DNA of 64,000 nucleotides from Triglochin maritima (GCA_963682175.1 OY821787.1:15354501-15418500), one strand, 5' to 3'. Shown: positions 35,801 to 47,175, counted from the first letter of the stretch. Translations and numbers: made by a program. The notes: generated by a model from the sequence alone, not told the origin.

Positions 35801-36996
35801 CATATGAGTTATGGACAGGACGGAAGCCTGATTTTAGTCTGCTGCGTCCTTGGGGATGCGCGGCATACATTCATTCTACTAGTCACCGATATGGAAAACT
35901 AGGACCTAGAGGAAAAAAGTGTATCTTTGTAAAATACAGTGATTTCTCCAAAGGTTACGTTTTTATCGGGGTAGACGAGAATGAAAGAAGGACGGAACTG
36001 GAGTCTAGGGATACCACATTCTTGGAAAATGATTTTCCAACCCTTGCTGGAGCTATCAAAGAGTCAGTGGACTTCTTTGAACAACAAGATGAGGACATTG
36101 CCACTCCACGGGATCATGATCTGGAAGTTGAACATGAGGTTCCACCAGTTGATCCTAGTGGGAGCAGCAAGGCTGAGGATCTGATAGCTCTCACGGAGGA
36201 TGAGCCATCAGATATCCATCTGCGTCGAAGCAAACGCAAGCTCATTCCTCGTAGGCGGTTTCGCTTAGAGGAAGAGGCCCTCATGATAGCTCAACAAGAA
36301 ATTGATTATGAATCATCCGGGATGACAGTAATCGATGAGCAAGAACCGGAGACCTTGAAAGAGGCTTTGGAAGGTCCAAATGCTAAAGAGTGGTTAGAAG
36401 CTATAAAGGAAGAGTTGGAGTCGATGAAAGTTAATCGAGTCTGGGACTTGGTTGACTTACCGCCGAACCGAAAGGCCATTGGGGCCAAGTGGATCCTCAA
36501 GATTAAGAGGAAGGCGGATGGATCTATTGATAGATTCAAGGCTAGACTGGTAGCTAAAGGCTACACCCAAAGAGAAGGCGTGGATTTTGAGGAAACCTTT
36601 TCACCCGTGGTTAGGTTTGCCTCCATCCGCCTTCTACTAGCTATTGTAGCTCAGATGGACTTAGAGCTTTACCAAATGGATGTAAAGACTGCTTTTCTCA
36701 ATGGAGAACTTGAGGAGGAGATCTATATGGATGAACCTCAAGGTTTTGAAGTCAAAGGACAAGAGCGCAAATTGTGCAAGCTCAACAAGTCCTTGTATGG
36801 CTTAAAACAAGCGTCTAGACAGTCAAACATTCGCTTCCATCAAGCTATATCAGAGAATGCGTTCTCTATGCTTGAGGAAGATCACTGTGTGTACGTTAAG
36901 AGATCCAATGGTAAATTTGTCATTCTGACCTTGTATGTTGATGACATACTCATGGCTGGCAATAGCAAAGAGTTGCTGAAATCCACTAAAGAGTAG
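35801..36996 (+). pseudogene. copia linker and reverse transcriptase (Q)
   Basis: Open frame from 35593 to 36996. A linker rich in acidic residues contains [20 protein letters not shown] starts near [20 protein letters not shown] and shows [69 protein letters not shown] and the catalytic [10 protein letters not shown]. It ends in a TAG (36994-36996) where relatives have Trp. Confidence 0.9.
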
Positions 36997-37493
36997 TTGT
37001 CCTCCACATTTGATATGAAGGACATGGGTGAAGCTAGCTACGTCCTTGGTGTCAAGATAGTTAGAGATAGGTCCAAAAGACTTCTGGGATTGTCTCAAGA
37101 GACTTACATTAACAACGTCTTGAAGAAATACCACATGGACAAATGCAAACCAATCGACACTCCTGTGGAGAAGGGTTTACACTTAAGCCTTGATAAGCAT
37201 CCTGAGACTCCTGAAGAGAAGGCCTAAATGGACAAGGTTCCATACTCCAATGTTGTGGGAAGCCTCATGTACTCTATAATGTGTACTAGGCCAGTTGTTA
37301 TGTTGTGGGCGTGGTGAGTCGATACCAGTCCAACCCAAGCATGGAGCATTTTGTGAAGGACATCATAGCAAGAAAGGAAGTTGTGTTAAGACATGTGTCT
37401 ACTAGTCTTATGGTAGGTGATCCTCTTTCCAAAGCCATAGCTAAGGACTCATTTGTGTCTCATGTGAAGTCCTTAGGCTTACGCAGACTTTGA
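36997..37493 (+). pseudogene. copia RT end and internally deleted RNase H (Q)
   Basis: Continues in frame after the TAG: SSTFDMKDMGEASYVLGVKI and NNVLKKYHMDKCKPIDTPVE. After a stop near 37225 it shifts to a frame reading GVVSRYQSNPSMEHFVKDII, fused to ARKEVVLRHVSTSLMVGDPL and ending FVSHVKSLGLRRL. The RNase H core between SMEHF and KDIIARKE is missing, by about 130 residues relative to usual copia elements, so no catalytic acidic residues remain. Confidence 0.83.
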
Positions 37494-38739
37494 TGTATTG
37501 GCATGTCTGACTTCCTTTTATGAGTGATTGTGTTTTTCCTTTCGACTATATCTGTTTGGTTGATGTAGTTATTCTAGCATAAAATATTATTCTGTCAATA
37601 GGCTGAAGAATGCTTACTCACACGAGCATTCGCCTCTGGCGCTTTTGATAGCGAGCAGAGATGAGACTGATCATGAAGAGATCTTGTATGATAGATCCAG
37701 AGTAGTTCATGAAAGGACAGTCGCCTTGATTAGGAATCAAGATGAGATCCTCTATGTTGGTGAGGATTGACATGAATGTTCCCACGATTCATGTGACCTA
37801 TAGAAGCCAAGTGCGAGCATCACATGTGGCGCCAGGTAACACCTGTATGGTGTTAAGGCGACAATGATGAAGCTCGGGTCAGGCGCAGAGGGATGCGACT
37901 GGACTAAGACTTGTATGGTGTTGAGAGACAGACATACTGTTGTGTGCAGTATGATCCACCATAGCATGTTTGTCATACAACATGTGCTGAGCGACCATTT
38001 GGAAGTGAAAGGATGGATCCCTGCTCCTTCAATGTGTGAGTCCAAGACTTGATTGTCATTTAGTTGCCCTCAGTGACCTTCGACGACACCATGAAGCAAA
38101 GAGTTGATGTGGCTACTTTGGGATGTTATCTATGACCATGAGAGATTCGGTCTAAAGAGGCATCTTCGGGAAAGGAGTCAACTCTGAGTGTAATGGTGGT
38201 CTGGGGCGAAGGGAAAGGTTTGACTCGACTGCACTAAAAGTATTTGATGGGCCCAACTATATTGGATACAGTAGCAAGTACCTTGAGGACAAGAAGGTAT
38301 TCTCTCCGAGGGATCGAGATACCGTTCATGTCAAGTGAGTTTCTGAGTAAACCTGGGGAACAGTGATGTGCATTTGACTGCTTAATTGTTATTTTTTGAG
38401 GATGTTATCATTCTGGCCTTCTAGTAGGTTTCTAGTTTGAGACTCCTAAATTGCAGGTGCATCACCGGTCGCACGACCCATTTGTCCTTATGATCGGAAG
38501 AGTACATGTGTCGGGGACACATATGGTCTTGTATCAGGGATACATGATCAGAGACTTGCGTATTGTGGATGCATTCTTGGAAGAGAGAAATAGTTGTATA
38601 TATCAGGGATGTATACATATGTGTCGGGGACACATGAAGAGGTGACACATTGCCATCTTATGATTGTATGTATCAGGGATATATACGTATGTGTCAGGGA
38701 CACAAAAGAAGATGACGTGTTGTTGACGTGCTATTGTGC
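37494..38739 (+). other. 3' non-coding region of copia Q
   Basis: About 1.25 kb between pol and the polypurine tract, with no recognisable protein. It is long for a copia element. The last 230 bp carry a cluster of small hairpins (38505-38705). Otherwise nothing recognised. Confidence 0.7.
38505..38705 (+). repeat. Cluster of six small hairpin repeats
   Basis: Two alternating inverted-repeat words, TGTATCAGGGATACA and GTGTC[AG]GGGACAC, or one-base variants, occur near 38508, 38534, 38594, 38622, 38669 and 38690. Each is a 5- to 6-bp arm around a purine loop (AGG, GGG). Confidence 0.82.
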
Positions 38740-38749
38740 AAGTGGGAGA
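38740..38749 (+). promoter_or_regulatory. Polypurine tract of copia Q
   Basis: AAGTGGGAGA directly before the LTR at 38750. Confidence 0.9.
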
Positions 38750-39150
38750 TATTGGATTAATCTAAGGATTAAGATGATGTTTGCCCAAAGCACTGACACG
38801 TGGCGCACTCTCATTGGTTGCGCATTAGGGTTTTGGGTGGGGCCATCTATATAAGGAGGGGAGCCTCCCATTGGATGGACTAATTCTTGTATGCAAACCC
38901 TAGCCCCACCAAACCCTTGCCGCCACCTCTCCCTCTCTCTCCCATTCTTCCCTCCACATCCACCAAGCTAATCCGTAGACTCTTGGGTTGTGGACACGTG
39001 CTTCTTCTCCAAGAGAGTAGGAGACCGACCGGTGAGAAGGATTCCGTAAGGTGACCTCCGATCTTCCTTCCGCTGCCACAGGTTCTCTCCAAGAAAGGTA
39101 CTCCTGAACCTGTAGAATCGTTATTTTCTTACAAAAACTCATCCTCTAAG
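38750..39150 (+). repeat. 3' LTR of copia element Q
   Basis: 401 bp, same length as 29418-29818. TATA-like CTATATAAGGAG near 38848. Followed by AAAAC (39151-39155) and element C sequence. Confidence 0.9.
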
Positions 39151-39274
39151 AAAACTTGGGGGTTTAAAGGCTTGTTGCACATGTTAAGTGCAACCGTGAT
39201 TCCTAGGAAAGTGAGTTAGGATTTCCCTGTTTTCATTTTTCTTATATTATGTTTTGCTAGGGACTAGCAAAATC

Positions 39275-39288
39275 TAGGTGTGGGGGTA
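39275..39288 (+). promoter_or_regulatory. Polypurine tract of element C
   Basis: TAGGTGTGGGGGTA just before the 3' LTR at 39291. It belongs to element C and lies beyond the nested Q. The stretch 39156-39274 is C's 3' region, with TGAGTTAGGATTTCCCTG as in B and at 60350. Confidence 0.85.
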
Positions 39289-39290
39289 TT

Positions 39291-40506
39291 TGATGCATTG
39301 CATACATTGCATCATATGTCTTTCATTTAGATTAATTTTATATCAATAAATGCTACTAAGGTATGTGTTTAGTCTTATTTACATAATACAGGGACCTGAA
39401 TGCAAATTACCCATATCTCGAGCATAAACACGTGTAAAAGACTCATTTCTATCATAAAGACCAAGTCAAGATTATCAGGATTCAAATTGAAGTCCATCCA
39501 AGCATAAAAGTATTCAAAGACTTAATTACAAAAAGGCCAAGGACTTAAGCACAAAAGTAGCCAGGGACTTAATTGCAAAAAACCGAGGACCCGACTGCAA
39601 ATTAAAGTACTAAAATATTATTTTGGAGAATTTTTAAAGAAAAATCAATTTGGATCCCCAAATATATGAAGAAATAAATTCGGAGCTCAAAAGAAAGGAA
39701 AGAAATCAATCCAGACGTGTGGAGGTCATCTAGAACATACCAAAAACACACCCGCAAAAGAACTAAACAATCCAAGCCAACCAGGCGGCGATTCCACAGC
39801 ATCTGACGGGCAATGTGCGGCGGAAACGCCGCATGGGGTGTGATCCGTGTCTCTAAATTTCGTCCAGTCGTGTAATAACACGTGTCCTTTCTTATTCATA
39901 CTTAGGGTTCCTTGTATCGGCTATAAATAGCCCCGAAACGATGTTGTGAAGGGTCCTCGTTTTATTTTTTAGTTCTTCTTTTTAGCAATAAAATTCTGTT
40001 CTTTTATTTCTTGTTTTAGTTTTCTTTTTGTAGTTTCTCTAGGACCCGTTCTCCTTCCCTCCATCCATGAGTTTCTAACTCTCTCCAAAGGGTGGGGGTG
40101 ACAGATTTAGGGTGATGAGAAGAAGAATGATATTATTATTTTAATTTCGTGTTAGTATATTTTGATTACTTGAGTTTATGTTGAATCATTTATCATGTAA
40201 TACTTTATAACTAATGTGATTTATTATAAGTTTCAGATTTCTCTAAACAAAACCCGACATTTAAACCTCCACCCGCTGGACACTCATCCATATTTCTTTT
40301 CTTTTCTTTTTTGTTCTTTTCTTTTGTTGTTCTTCCTTTAGATAATTAAAAAACCAAAAATCTCAAACCAAACCTTATTTTTTTCTCTTTCTTTCCTAAA
40401 TCGAAAATCACAAAAATAATAATATCTCTCCCTCCTTGTGTTCGACCCGTACTTGTCACGTCTTCATTGACGTCGTGCACTTGCGGTATAAATTTAATTC
40501 TCATCA
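39291..40506 (+). repeat. 3' LTR of element C
   Basis: 1216 bp, TGATGC...CTCATCA, followed by CTCTT. A perfect GC hairpin TGCGGCG-GAAA-CGCCGCA lies at 39816-39833, about 90 bp upstream of the TATA-like CTATAAATAG (39921-39930). Confidence 0.93.
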
Positions 40507-40625
40507 CTCTTCTCTTCAAACCTCTTTATTTCTGAAATTCAAACATAAAGCTCATCACGTAGCATTGCTTTGGTGTAATATAATGGATATAAGATACAAA
40601 TATAAGCGTGAAATGATGTCATTCG
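40507..40625 (-). repeat. 5' LTR of element B, second part
   Basis: Continues the B LTR after C: it matches 15529-15646 of the 3' LTR. The terminal bases are TCATTCG instead of TCAATCA. It is followed by TATAG (40626-40630), the duplicate of 14076-14080. Confidence 0.9.
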
Positions 40626-42099
40626 TATAGCAACCAGGCGAATACCTTCAGTATTGGGATGAATTCAACGTTGCATTCCTCTAGAAATAAAAAACTTTCC
40701 AAATCATCGGACTTAAAAAATGGGGAACGAAATCAATTCATTTTATCAGCATGAGACTTAATCATTCAATGCATATTTAGAGAGGTTTAAGGAGCTACTA
40801 ACCACATGCCCACACCATGGCATTGCAATGTGGTGCCTTTGTCATATTTTTTATGAGGGTCTTCACATCCCATCCCGAACGCTCCTTGAGTACATGTGTC
40901 AAGGAGAGTTCTTAGGAAAGGATGAAAGGGAGGCTTGGGCTTTCCTAGAAGACATCGCTAAGAAAATAATGCAGTGGGAGTGTGTGATGGAACCATCATC
41001 TAGCATATGAGCGAGGATCATAAATGCAAACTCGACTAGATCGGGAGCCACAATTGTTGTTGATACCACTACGGCCACTAAGGCATGCATGGTATCCTTA
41101 ATGAGCCGTATGGATTTGATTGAGCTAAAAAACCAACAAAGTGTGTCTCATGTGTCTGCATCTGGTTTGATTCCTCGTTATATCTATGATAGGGTAGGAC
41201 ATTTAGAGGATGAGTGTGTATCTATTCCTCTTGAGATGGAGCAAATCAATATCATCTATGATAGACCCAGGAATGACCCATATTCATCATCATATAACCC
41301 TGGATGGATGAACCACCTTAACCTTTCCTAGAACCAAAACAATATCCAGGGTGATCCTCCAAACTTCTTCCGACCACCTAACCAACAATACCAACCTCCC
41401 ATGCATTCACAATTTTATCAGCCACCCCAAGCTCAACCATTAACCCACCCGATTTCCTCAACTCCAAATATATGAAAACCCTATTCAATTCAAGTGAGAC
41501 CTTGACTCATGGACTTGAAAACTCAATTAAAAAATTCATGTCGTCCACAAGTCAAGTTCTTACTTCGAATCAGCAGACCATTAAGTCTCTGGAGATTCAG
41601 ATGAGCCAATTGTCTTAGTCTGTGCATGAGAGAGAACCACGGACGCTTCCTAGCCAACCTTAGGCTAATCCCCACATGGACCAGTAACCACACATGCAAA
41701 ATGAGAGTTCGGTACCTTAGGGGCGCCAAGTGAACCATGTGGAGGAACATGATCACCATGTAAATGCCATTGTAACCTTAAGGAATGGAACGTAGGTCGA
41801 CAATAACATTTCTTTGTCGCCACCACCATCTATGCAGCCCCTCGGTGGGAATGATGGTGACAAAGAGGCTGAGGGTGAGGGTAATACACCAATGCCTCCT
41901 TCTCAAGCACCACAGAAAACTTACCTGCCAAAAGTTCCCTATCATAGTAGGTTAAACAAAAAACAGAGCGACACAATGGATAAGATATTATAGGTCTTCA
42001 AATAAGTGAAGTTTAACATCCCCTTGTCAGATGTCATCCAACAAATACATAAATATGCCAAAGTGTTGAAAGAACTCTTAACAATCAAGAGGAAGACCA
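40626..42099 (+). pseudogene. Athila Gag C-terminal half (element D)
   Basis: Resumes the core cut at 14080. The stretch 40828-41010 reads ALLEYMCQGEF-like sequence (RTLLEYMCQGEFLGKDEREA). The zinc knuckle equivalent at about 41190 has lost its first two Cys (IYDRVGHLEDEC). NDPYSSSYNPGWMNHLNLS matches the H/B region after the knuckle. The Pro/Gln-rich tail follows with stops and frameshifts. It ends in the linker before the protease, where solo LTR T1 begins after GACCA (42095-42099). Confidence 0.78.
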
Positions 42100-43582
42100 T
42101 GTTGGCTTTTTGGCTTAATCTATGTTTTGATGATTTAATCAACCTAATCTTAATTGTGATAATGTAGAGTAGCACACATGTTGAATTGCATATATATTTC
42201 TTTGTGCTAACCTCTACAGGTGATCAATACTCAAGGAAGAAAGAAAATCAAGTCAAGACATGTAATCAAGCTCATTTGAAGACATATAATTTGTATTTCT
42301 TTGAGTCTTAGGAACTTTGTGTAATTGAGCATACTTGAGCTAAAAACTACTCAAACACACACTAGGTTCCCTATAGAAGTCACACACGAAATTTCATATA
42401 ATTTGGACTTCAATAGATCACCCAAATTAGACTGGAAAACACTAAACCAAAACCTGAACAGTCTGCCCACATTCGCTTGACCGACACAGACCGTTCGGTC
42501 GACCGAGTGATCGATTACCCTATAGTGTATTTCCTGCCCAATTTCGGTCGACCGTGTAACAACAAATTTCCAACCGTTAGAATTGTCGTATTATACCCAA
42601 CGGTTGTATTCGCATTTTTCCATATACCCCAAATACATTTAGTGTATCAGTCGACCGAGGACCTTATTTGGTCGACAAAACTTATGTTCCTTGACAAACC
42701 CAAAGGGCCTGTCGGTTTTTGGTCGACCATGGACCATGTTTTGGTCAACCGAATATAATCTTGTTTGTCAACCCCAAAGTGCCTGGTGTGAATCGGTCGA
42801 CCGAACCTATCTCGGTGTTCGACCGATCACTTAAGTGTACAAAGATTGTAGCCTTTGGCGGTCGACCGTTTCTTAACCGGTCAACTGAACCTTGATCAAA
42901 ATTGCCAAATAGTCGACTGTTCAACCTGATCCGGTCGACCAAACTCACTAAGAATTGGGTCCTGTCAGTTTCTGTTTTGTGTATCTTACACAATCTTTAC
43001 CCAATTCATCCTCAATGGCTATAACTCTTTAGGAGCTTATAAATAGGTGTTTTCTTGACACAATTAGACACCCCTTACACTTCCATTTTCAAATACACCT
43101 AAGAGAAACTCCCAAATCTCCCATTCCCCAAATCCTACTCTCCAAGCTTAAACTTCCACACCTTAGCATCAATTCCACATCCTAAGCTAAGTGTGCTCAA
43201 GTTAGAGAGTGTGTTCCACTTAAGATCTCAGTTGTAAAGAAGCAATGACTTTGGTGAAATCCCAAAGTGTTCCTCTCGGATTGTGAGAGAAGAAAGTCAA
43301 GCTCACGAGGGTGTTCGTGGAGTTTGTTTTGTACAAGGCTTAATCTCGTCCCAGAATGAGGTTGATAGTGAAGACGCGAGCGGAGCTCGAGGGAGATCGA
43401 GCGGAGCTTGCAAGAGAGGAAGTAGGCGGTAGGCCGAACCTCTATAAAAATCTGGTGTCATCATTGTGGTTTGCTTTACTTACTTGTATTTGTTTAAATT
43501 CTTCTGTGCATATCTTCATTGATTAAAGAAGTAGGAAATTAGCTTAAAAGTGATTAGAATTAGAGACCCTCACAATCCTACA
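42100..43582 (+). repeat. Solo LTR T1 in element D
   Basis: 1483 bp, TGTTGGCTTTTTGG...AATCCTACA, flanked by perfect GACCA at 42095-42099 and 43583-43587. TATA-like TTATAAATAG at 43037-43046. Four exact CGGTCGACCG and about eight variants at 42480-42945, upstream of the TATA box. The TGTTGG start suggests a copia family. T2 (52384-53836) is another copy. Confidence 0.93.
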
Positions 43583-43587
43583 GACCA

Positions 43588-44567
43588 ATGTTCCTAAGAA
43601 AGTATTCTTAGCTGCGAGTGTGAGCTCACTTTTGTCCAATTCCCCATACACAAAGTATAAGAACCCTGGGTTTCCTACTATTCAGTGTATGATAGGGGAC
43701 ACTAGTAACGAATTACTTGATTTAGGATCAGTGGTCAACCTCCTCCCATATTTTGTTTATCAACAGTTGAACTTGAGAGAATTGAAACCAACTAACATCA
43801 CCCTCCAATTTGCAGATAGATCAACTTGTGTCCCAAAGGGGATTATTGATGACGTACTCATCAAAGTTGGAGATTTTATATTTCTAATAGATTTTGTCAT
43901 CATCGATACCAACCCCATTGCGAACACCCACTCTCAAATACCTTTGATTTTGGGTAGACAATTTTTGGCAACCTCGAACACCTTAATTAATTGTGTAAAT
44001 GGTCTCATGAAGCTCTCATTTGGTAACATGAGTGTCGAGTTTCATGTGTTCAACTCTGGTAGGCAACATGAGCCCTTTGACTAACCTTTAAATCTCAACC
44101 TCATCTTCCAATTAGAGATAGCACCGCAAAATCAACAAACACCACCAACACCAACGCAGCCCATTAAGAATGTTGGTGTGCCTAGTGAAAACTCATTGCC
44201 TATCTTTGCAGTGCACCAGAGTGAGCTAACATCAAACATGAATACACAAAGGGAGTGCTTGTTGGATGATTCAGTTGAGATTGTTAGTGAGGGGGACATA
44301 CCTCATCATAGGCCCATACCTGAAGGTGTCTCTACCCCATGTCCTGTGGCCACTGAGCCTCATGAGCTTCATCTTGACTCCAATAAAGACCCACCTACGA
44401 CCAAGCTTATCATTGATAATATAAAGGAGGTTGGGTGGTCCTTGTCGAACGACTTGGGGTGAAGCCCCATACATAGTGAGACAGTTATGTCACATCCTAT
44501 GAATGAACCTGAGGAACTCATTCTGATGCACCCACCTATTGGTTGGAGGGTTTTGTTCGACGCACAA
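43588..44567 (+). pseudogene. Athila protease and tail (element D)
   Basis: Begins NVPKKVFLAASVSSLLSNS right after T1. The protease has LLDLGSVVNLLPYFVYQQLN and IPLILGRQFLATSNTLINCV, open to the stop at 44082-44084. The tail follows with stops, including HPPIGWRVLFDAQ at about 44530-44567, where solo LTR V interrupts it. The active site is D-L-G-S. Relative to H, an Ala/Leu pair before the Asp is shortened. Confidence 0.83.
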
Positions 44568-46734
44568 TGATTAGTAGCATATCATTCATCATATTCATGC
44601 TATATATCCTTTATTTTACCCAAATATTTTGCTACTCGAGTTGTTGTTTGTAGTGTTTCAAGAATTAGGTAATAAAGAAGAGGAAGGGAGCAAAAAGGAC
44701 CTAAATGTAACAAGTATGGACTGATTGGGAAGGTTCTAGACCTATTTGTAATGCACAAGGACTGGATTGTAAATCAGGAAGGACCCAAGTGAAAACCCAG
44801 ATGGACCTGATTGTGAAGTGCAAAATATGGTGACACATGACTTGAATCAAATCAGTATTTCGCCAATTAAACTCTAAGTGATTTGAGCCAGAAGACCAGG
44901 ACTTCACCCCACGTGCCAAATGAAGAAATAATGTGTGACAAAATTTCAACCGGATCGGGTGCATTTGATCCGCCAGTGGTGGATTTGGAACCTCCACTGG
45001 CGGATCAAAACACTCCAATATGGCTGCAATTTCGGTCGTGGTTTGGTTGTTGGGTCATAGCATTCTTGGACTATCAGATGTGATTTAGAGTCGTCCGATT
45101 ATTCCCAGATTAATCCTAACCATGTATTAGTCTATATATACCATTGTAATCCCTCCTCTCCCCTTCTTCTTGATTCTCGATTAGTTTTAGGTTATATTTT
45201 GTTGCTCCTTAGTGTAGTTTGAGGAGAAGAAGGGTACTTTGTAATCTTTTGATTTCAATCAATAGGGAGTTGTGTTCTTTAAATAGATGTCTTTTACTTT
45301 GATGCAATTTCTTTGATGTTGTTGTTTCTTTAATTTTGTCTTCTTCATTTCTTTAATGGGTTCATGCCATTTTTATTTTTGCTTTAGTATAGAGATGAGT
45401 AGCGAGTAGTCCATCCCCATTGGGGTGTGGAGAAGGTCATTTGATTATGTGATGGATTAATGTGTATGTTAATCTTAATCATTTGAGCCTTACATGATTT
45501 CCATAACCATCTAATGGGAGTTCACTCTTATCTTTGATGTGCTAATGCTCTTCAATGAAGCTTAGCACATGCTTAGATTGGTGGGCCTATTTTAAGGGGA
45601 ATGATGAGGTTAGGATAAGGATGAAGTGGAAGAAGGGAACAAGACATGTGCATGCATGTGCTAATGTTGGTTTTATCGAAATTAATGTCTTGTATGTTTT
45701 AATGATTGTGATAAATCTTATTTCATGTGGAGACATAGTTGGATATGAGTCATTATGCATGTGAACATATTTGCTTTATTTCAATTATTGCCTTGTATGT
45801 TTTAATGATAATATTTTCTTATTTCATGTGGAGGCAAAGTTGAATTTGAGTGTTATGGATTTCATGTATAACATGTTGTGTTCTTTAAATATATGTCTTT
45901 TACTTTGACGTAATTTCTTTGATGTTGTTGTTTCTTTAATCTTGTCTTCTTCATTTCTTTTATGGGTTCATGCCATTTTTATGTTTGCTTTAGTATAGAG
46001 ATGAGTAAACAGTAGTCCATCCACATTGGGGGTGGAGAAGAATGTGATTTGATTATGTAATGGATTAGTGTGTGTGTTAATCTTAATCATTTAAGACTTA
46101 CATGATTTCCATAAGCATCTAATGGGACTGCACTCTTATCTTTGATGTGCGCTCTTGAATGAAGCTTAGCACATGCTTAAATTAGTGTGCCTATTTTATG
46201 GGGAATGATGAGGTTAGCATAAGGATGGAGTGGAAGAAGGCAACAAGACATGTGCATGCATGTGTTCATGTTGGTTTTATCCAAATTAATGTCTTGTATG
46301 TTTTAATGATTGTGATAAATCTTATTTCATGTGGAGACATAGTTGGATATGAGTCATTATGCATGTGAACATATTTGCTTCATTTCAATTATTGTCTTAT
46401 ATGTTTTAATGATAATATTTTATCTTATTTCATATGGAGGCAAAGTTAAATTTGAGTTTTATGGATTTCATGTATGACATGTTTTGATGAGCACATTTGA
46501 TCACACACTACACTACACATTTTCAATTCCATGTTCTTTCTCTACCCCATAGGAGTCTAGTTTTATTGGTTGTTTTTTGCGTGTTTTAGTTTCATTCCGA
46601 TCGCATATCTCTCCCTTCCTTTTCCCACTCGAGTATTGTGACCTCGACTCACGTACGCTCCTTGTGGATGGACCCATGCTTGCCAACACTTCAACGTGGT
46701 CGTGCACTTGAGGTTATTCTAACGGAGTCAATCA
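44568..46734 (+). repeat. Solo Athila LTR V in element D
   Basis: 2167 bp, TGATTAGTAG...GTCAATCA. The start matches the inverted LTR end of E (49822). It contains a hairpin with 16-bp arms (GATCCGCCAGTGG...CCACTGGCGGATC, about 44964-45004), a TATA-like TCTATATATA near 45131, and a 606-bp tandem duplication. A 19-bp imperfect direct repeat flanks it (44549-44567 and 46736-46754) instead of a clean 5-bp duplication. Confidence 0.85.
45269..46480 (+). repeat. 606-bp tandem duplication in LTR V
   Basis: Copies 45269-45874 and 45875-46480 are head to tail with no gap, both starting GTTGTGTTCTTTAAAT and both ending in CATGTAT[AG]ACAT. They differ at scattered sites, so the duplication is not recent. 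Confidence 0.9.
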
Positions 46735-47150
46735 AGGTTTTGTTCGATGTGCAACTAACCCTTAGTGAGGAAACACAACTTCAATCACCCACGTTGTGTA
46801 CACCCAACCAATATCATGAGGGGTTAGAGCCTTTCAGTTTTGACCTTTCACTCATCATGATACTTCAGAGTACCAAACAAGCGGGCCCATCACGACAGAT
46901 TTCTAGTCTGCATGACTCGTTGTTCTCATACAAGGTTCCTTGACAAAATGATTATGAGAATATCTTTGTTGATGTATATATCTTGTTTATAACAAAAAGC
47001 AATAAGGAAAAAACAAAAGAGTTCACAAGTGATCATTGGTTGTCGTTGGCCACAATCCTAGTGTGTTTTAGGCCCCATTTGTTTCACGTATTTGTCTCAC
47101 TTCTTACATATCTCCCATGTTTTTAGGAATTATGGTATATGTCCATCCAC
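46735..47150 (+). pseudogene. End of the tail domain and 3' UTR (element D)
   Basis: 46738-46943 reads KVLFDVQLTLSEETQLQS, then a degraded match to the C tail, stopping at 46941-46943. 46944-47150 is the Athila 3' UTR (GGCCCCATTTGTTTCACG as in 28405). At about 47150 it meets element E in opposite orientation. Confidence 0.72.
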
Positions 47151-47175
47151 ATTACTGCACGCATGAAAGGGTATA

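Larger units (their letters stand above)
29418..39150 (+). mobile_element. Ty1/copia element Q nested in C
   Basis: Two 401-bp LTRs (29418-29818, 38750-39150) flank gag, protease, integrase, RT and a deleted RNase H. AAAAC at 29413-29417 and 39151-39155 is the target duplication, and element C resumes at 39156. The 5' side is unusual: the LTR is followed by a copy of the C flank rather than by a primer site. Solo LTR R lies within its gag. Confidence 0.88.
24265..40506 (+). mobile_element. Athila-derived non-autonomous element C
   Basis: Bounded by LTRs 24265-25479 and 39291-40506 and perfect 5-bp duplications CTCTT. Without the nested copia Q the element is about 6.5 kb. It has a primer site, a long leader, a reduced Gag-plus-tail frame, two polypurine-like motifs, and no gag core, protease, RT or integrase. 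Its LTRs differ at roughly a dozen places in the first 370 bp by eye (about 3-4 percent), mostly transitions, so it is a fairly young insertion. Confidence 0.93.
14081..40625 (-). mobile_element. Athila element B (10.3 kb without the nested C)
   Basis: 3' LTR 14081-15646 and 5' LTR 22860-24264 plus 40507-40625, flanked by perfect 5-bp duplications TATAG at 14076-14080 and 40626-40630. Contents on the minus strand: primer site, leader, Gag, protease start fused to RT, RNase H, integrase, 3' non-coding region and polypurine tract. It inserted into D's gag. Element C later inserted in its 5' LTR. Confidence 0.92.
13397..47150 (+). mobile_element. Athila element D, the outermost host of the nest
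   Basis: Plus-strand leader and Gag N-terminus (13397-14080) resume at 40631 with the Gag C-terminus, protease (43588-44084), tail (44085-44567, 46735-46943) and 3' UTR. Breaks are due to B (14081-40625, TSD TATAG), T1 (42100-43582, TSD GACCA) and V (44568-46734). No RT or integrase is present between protease tail and 3' UTR, so D itself looks deleted or non-autonomous. Neither of its own LTRs is identifiable. Confidence 0.8.

Noticed and set aside
29568..39142. Two near-identical 80-codon minus-strand frames at 29568 and 38900
   Set aside because: They are antisense frames in the two LTRs of copia Q, so their similarity reflects LTR identity.
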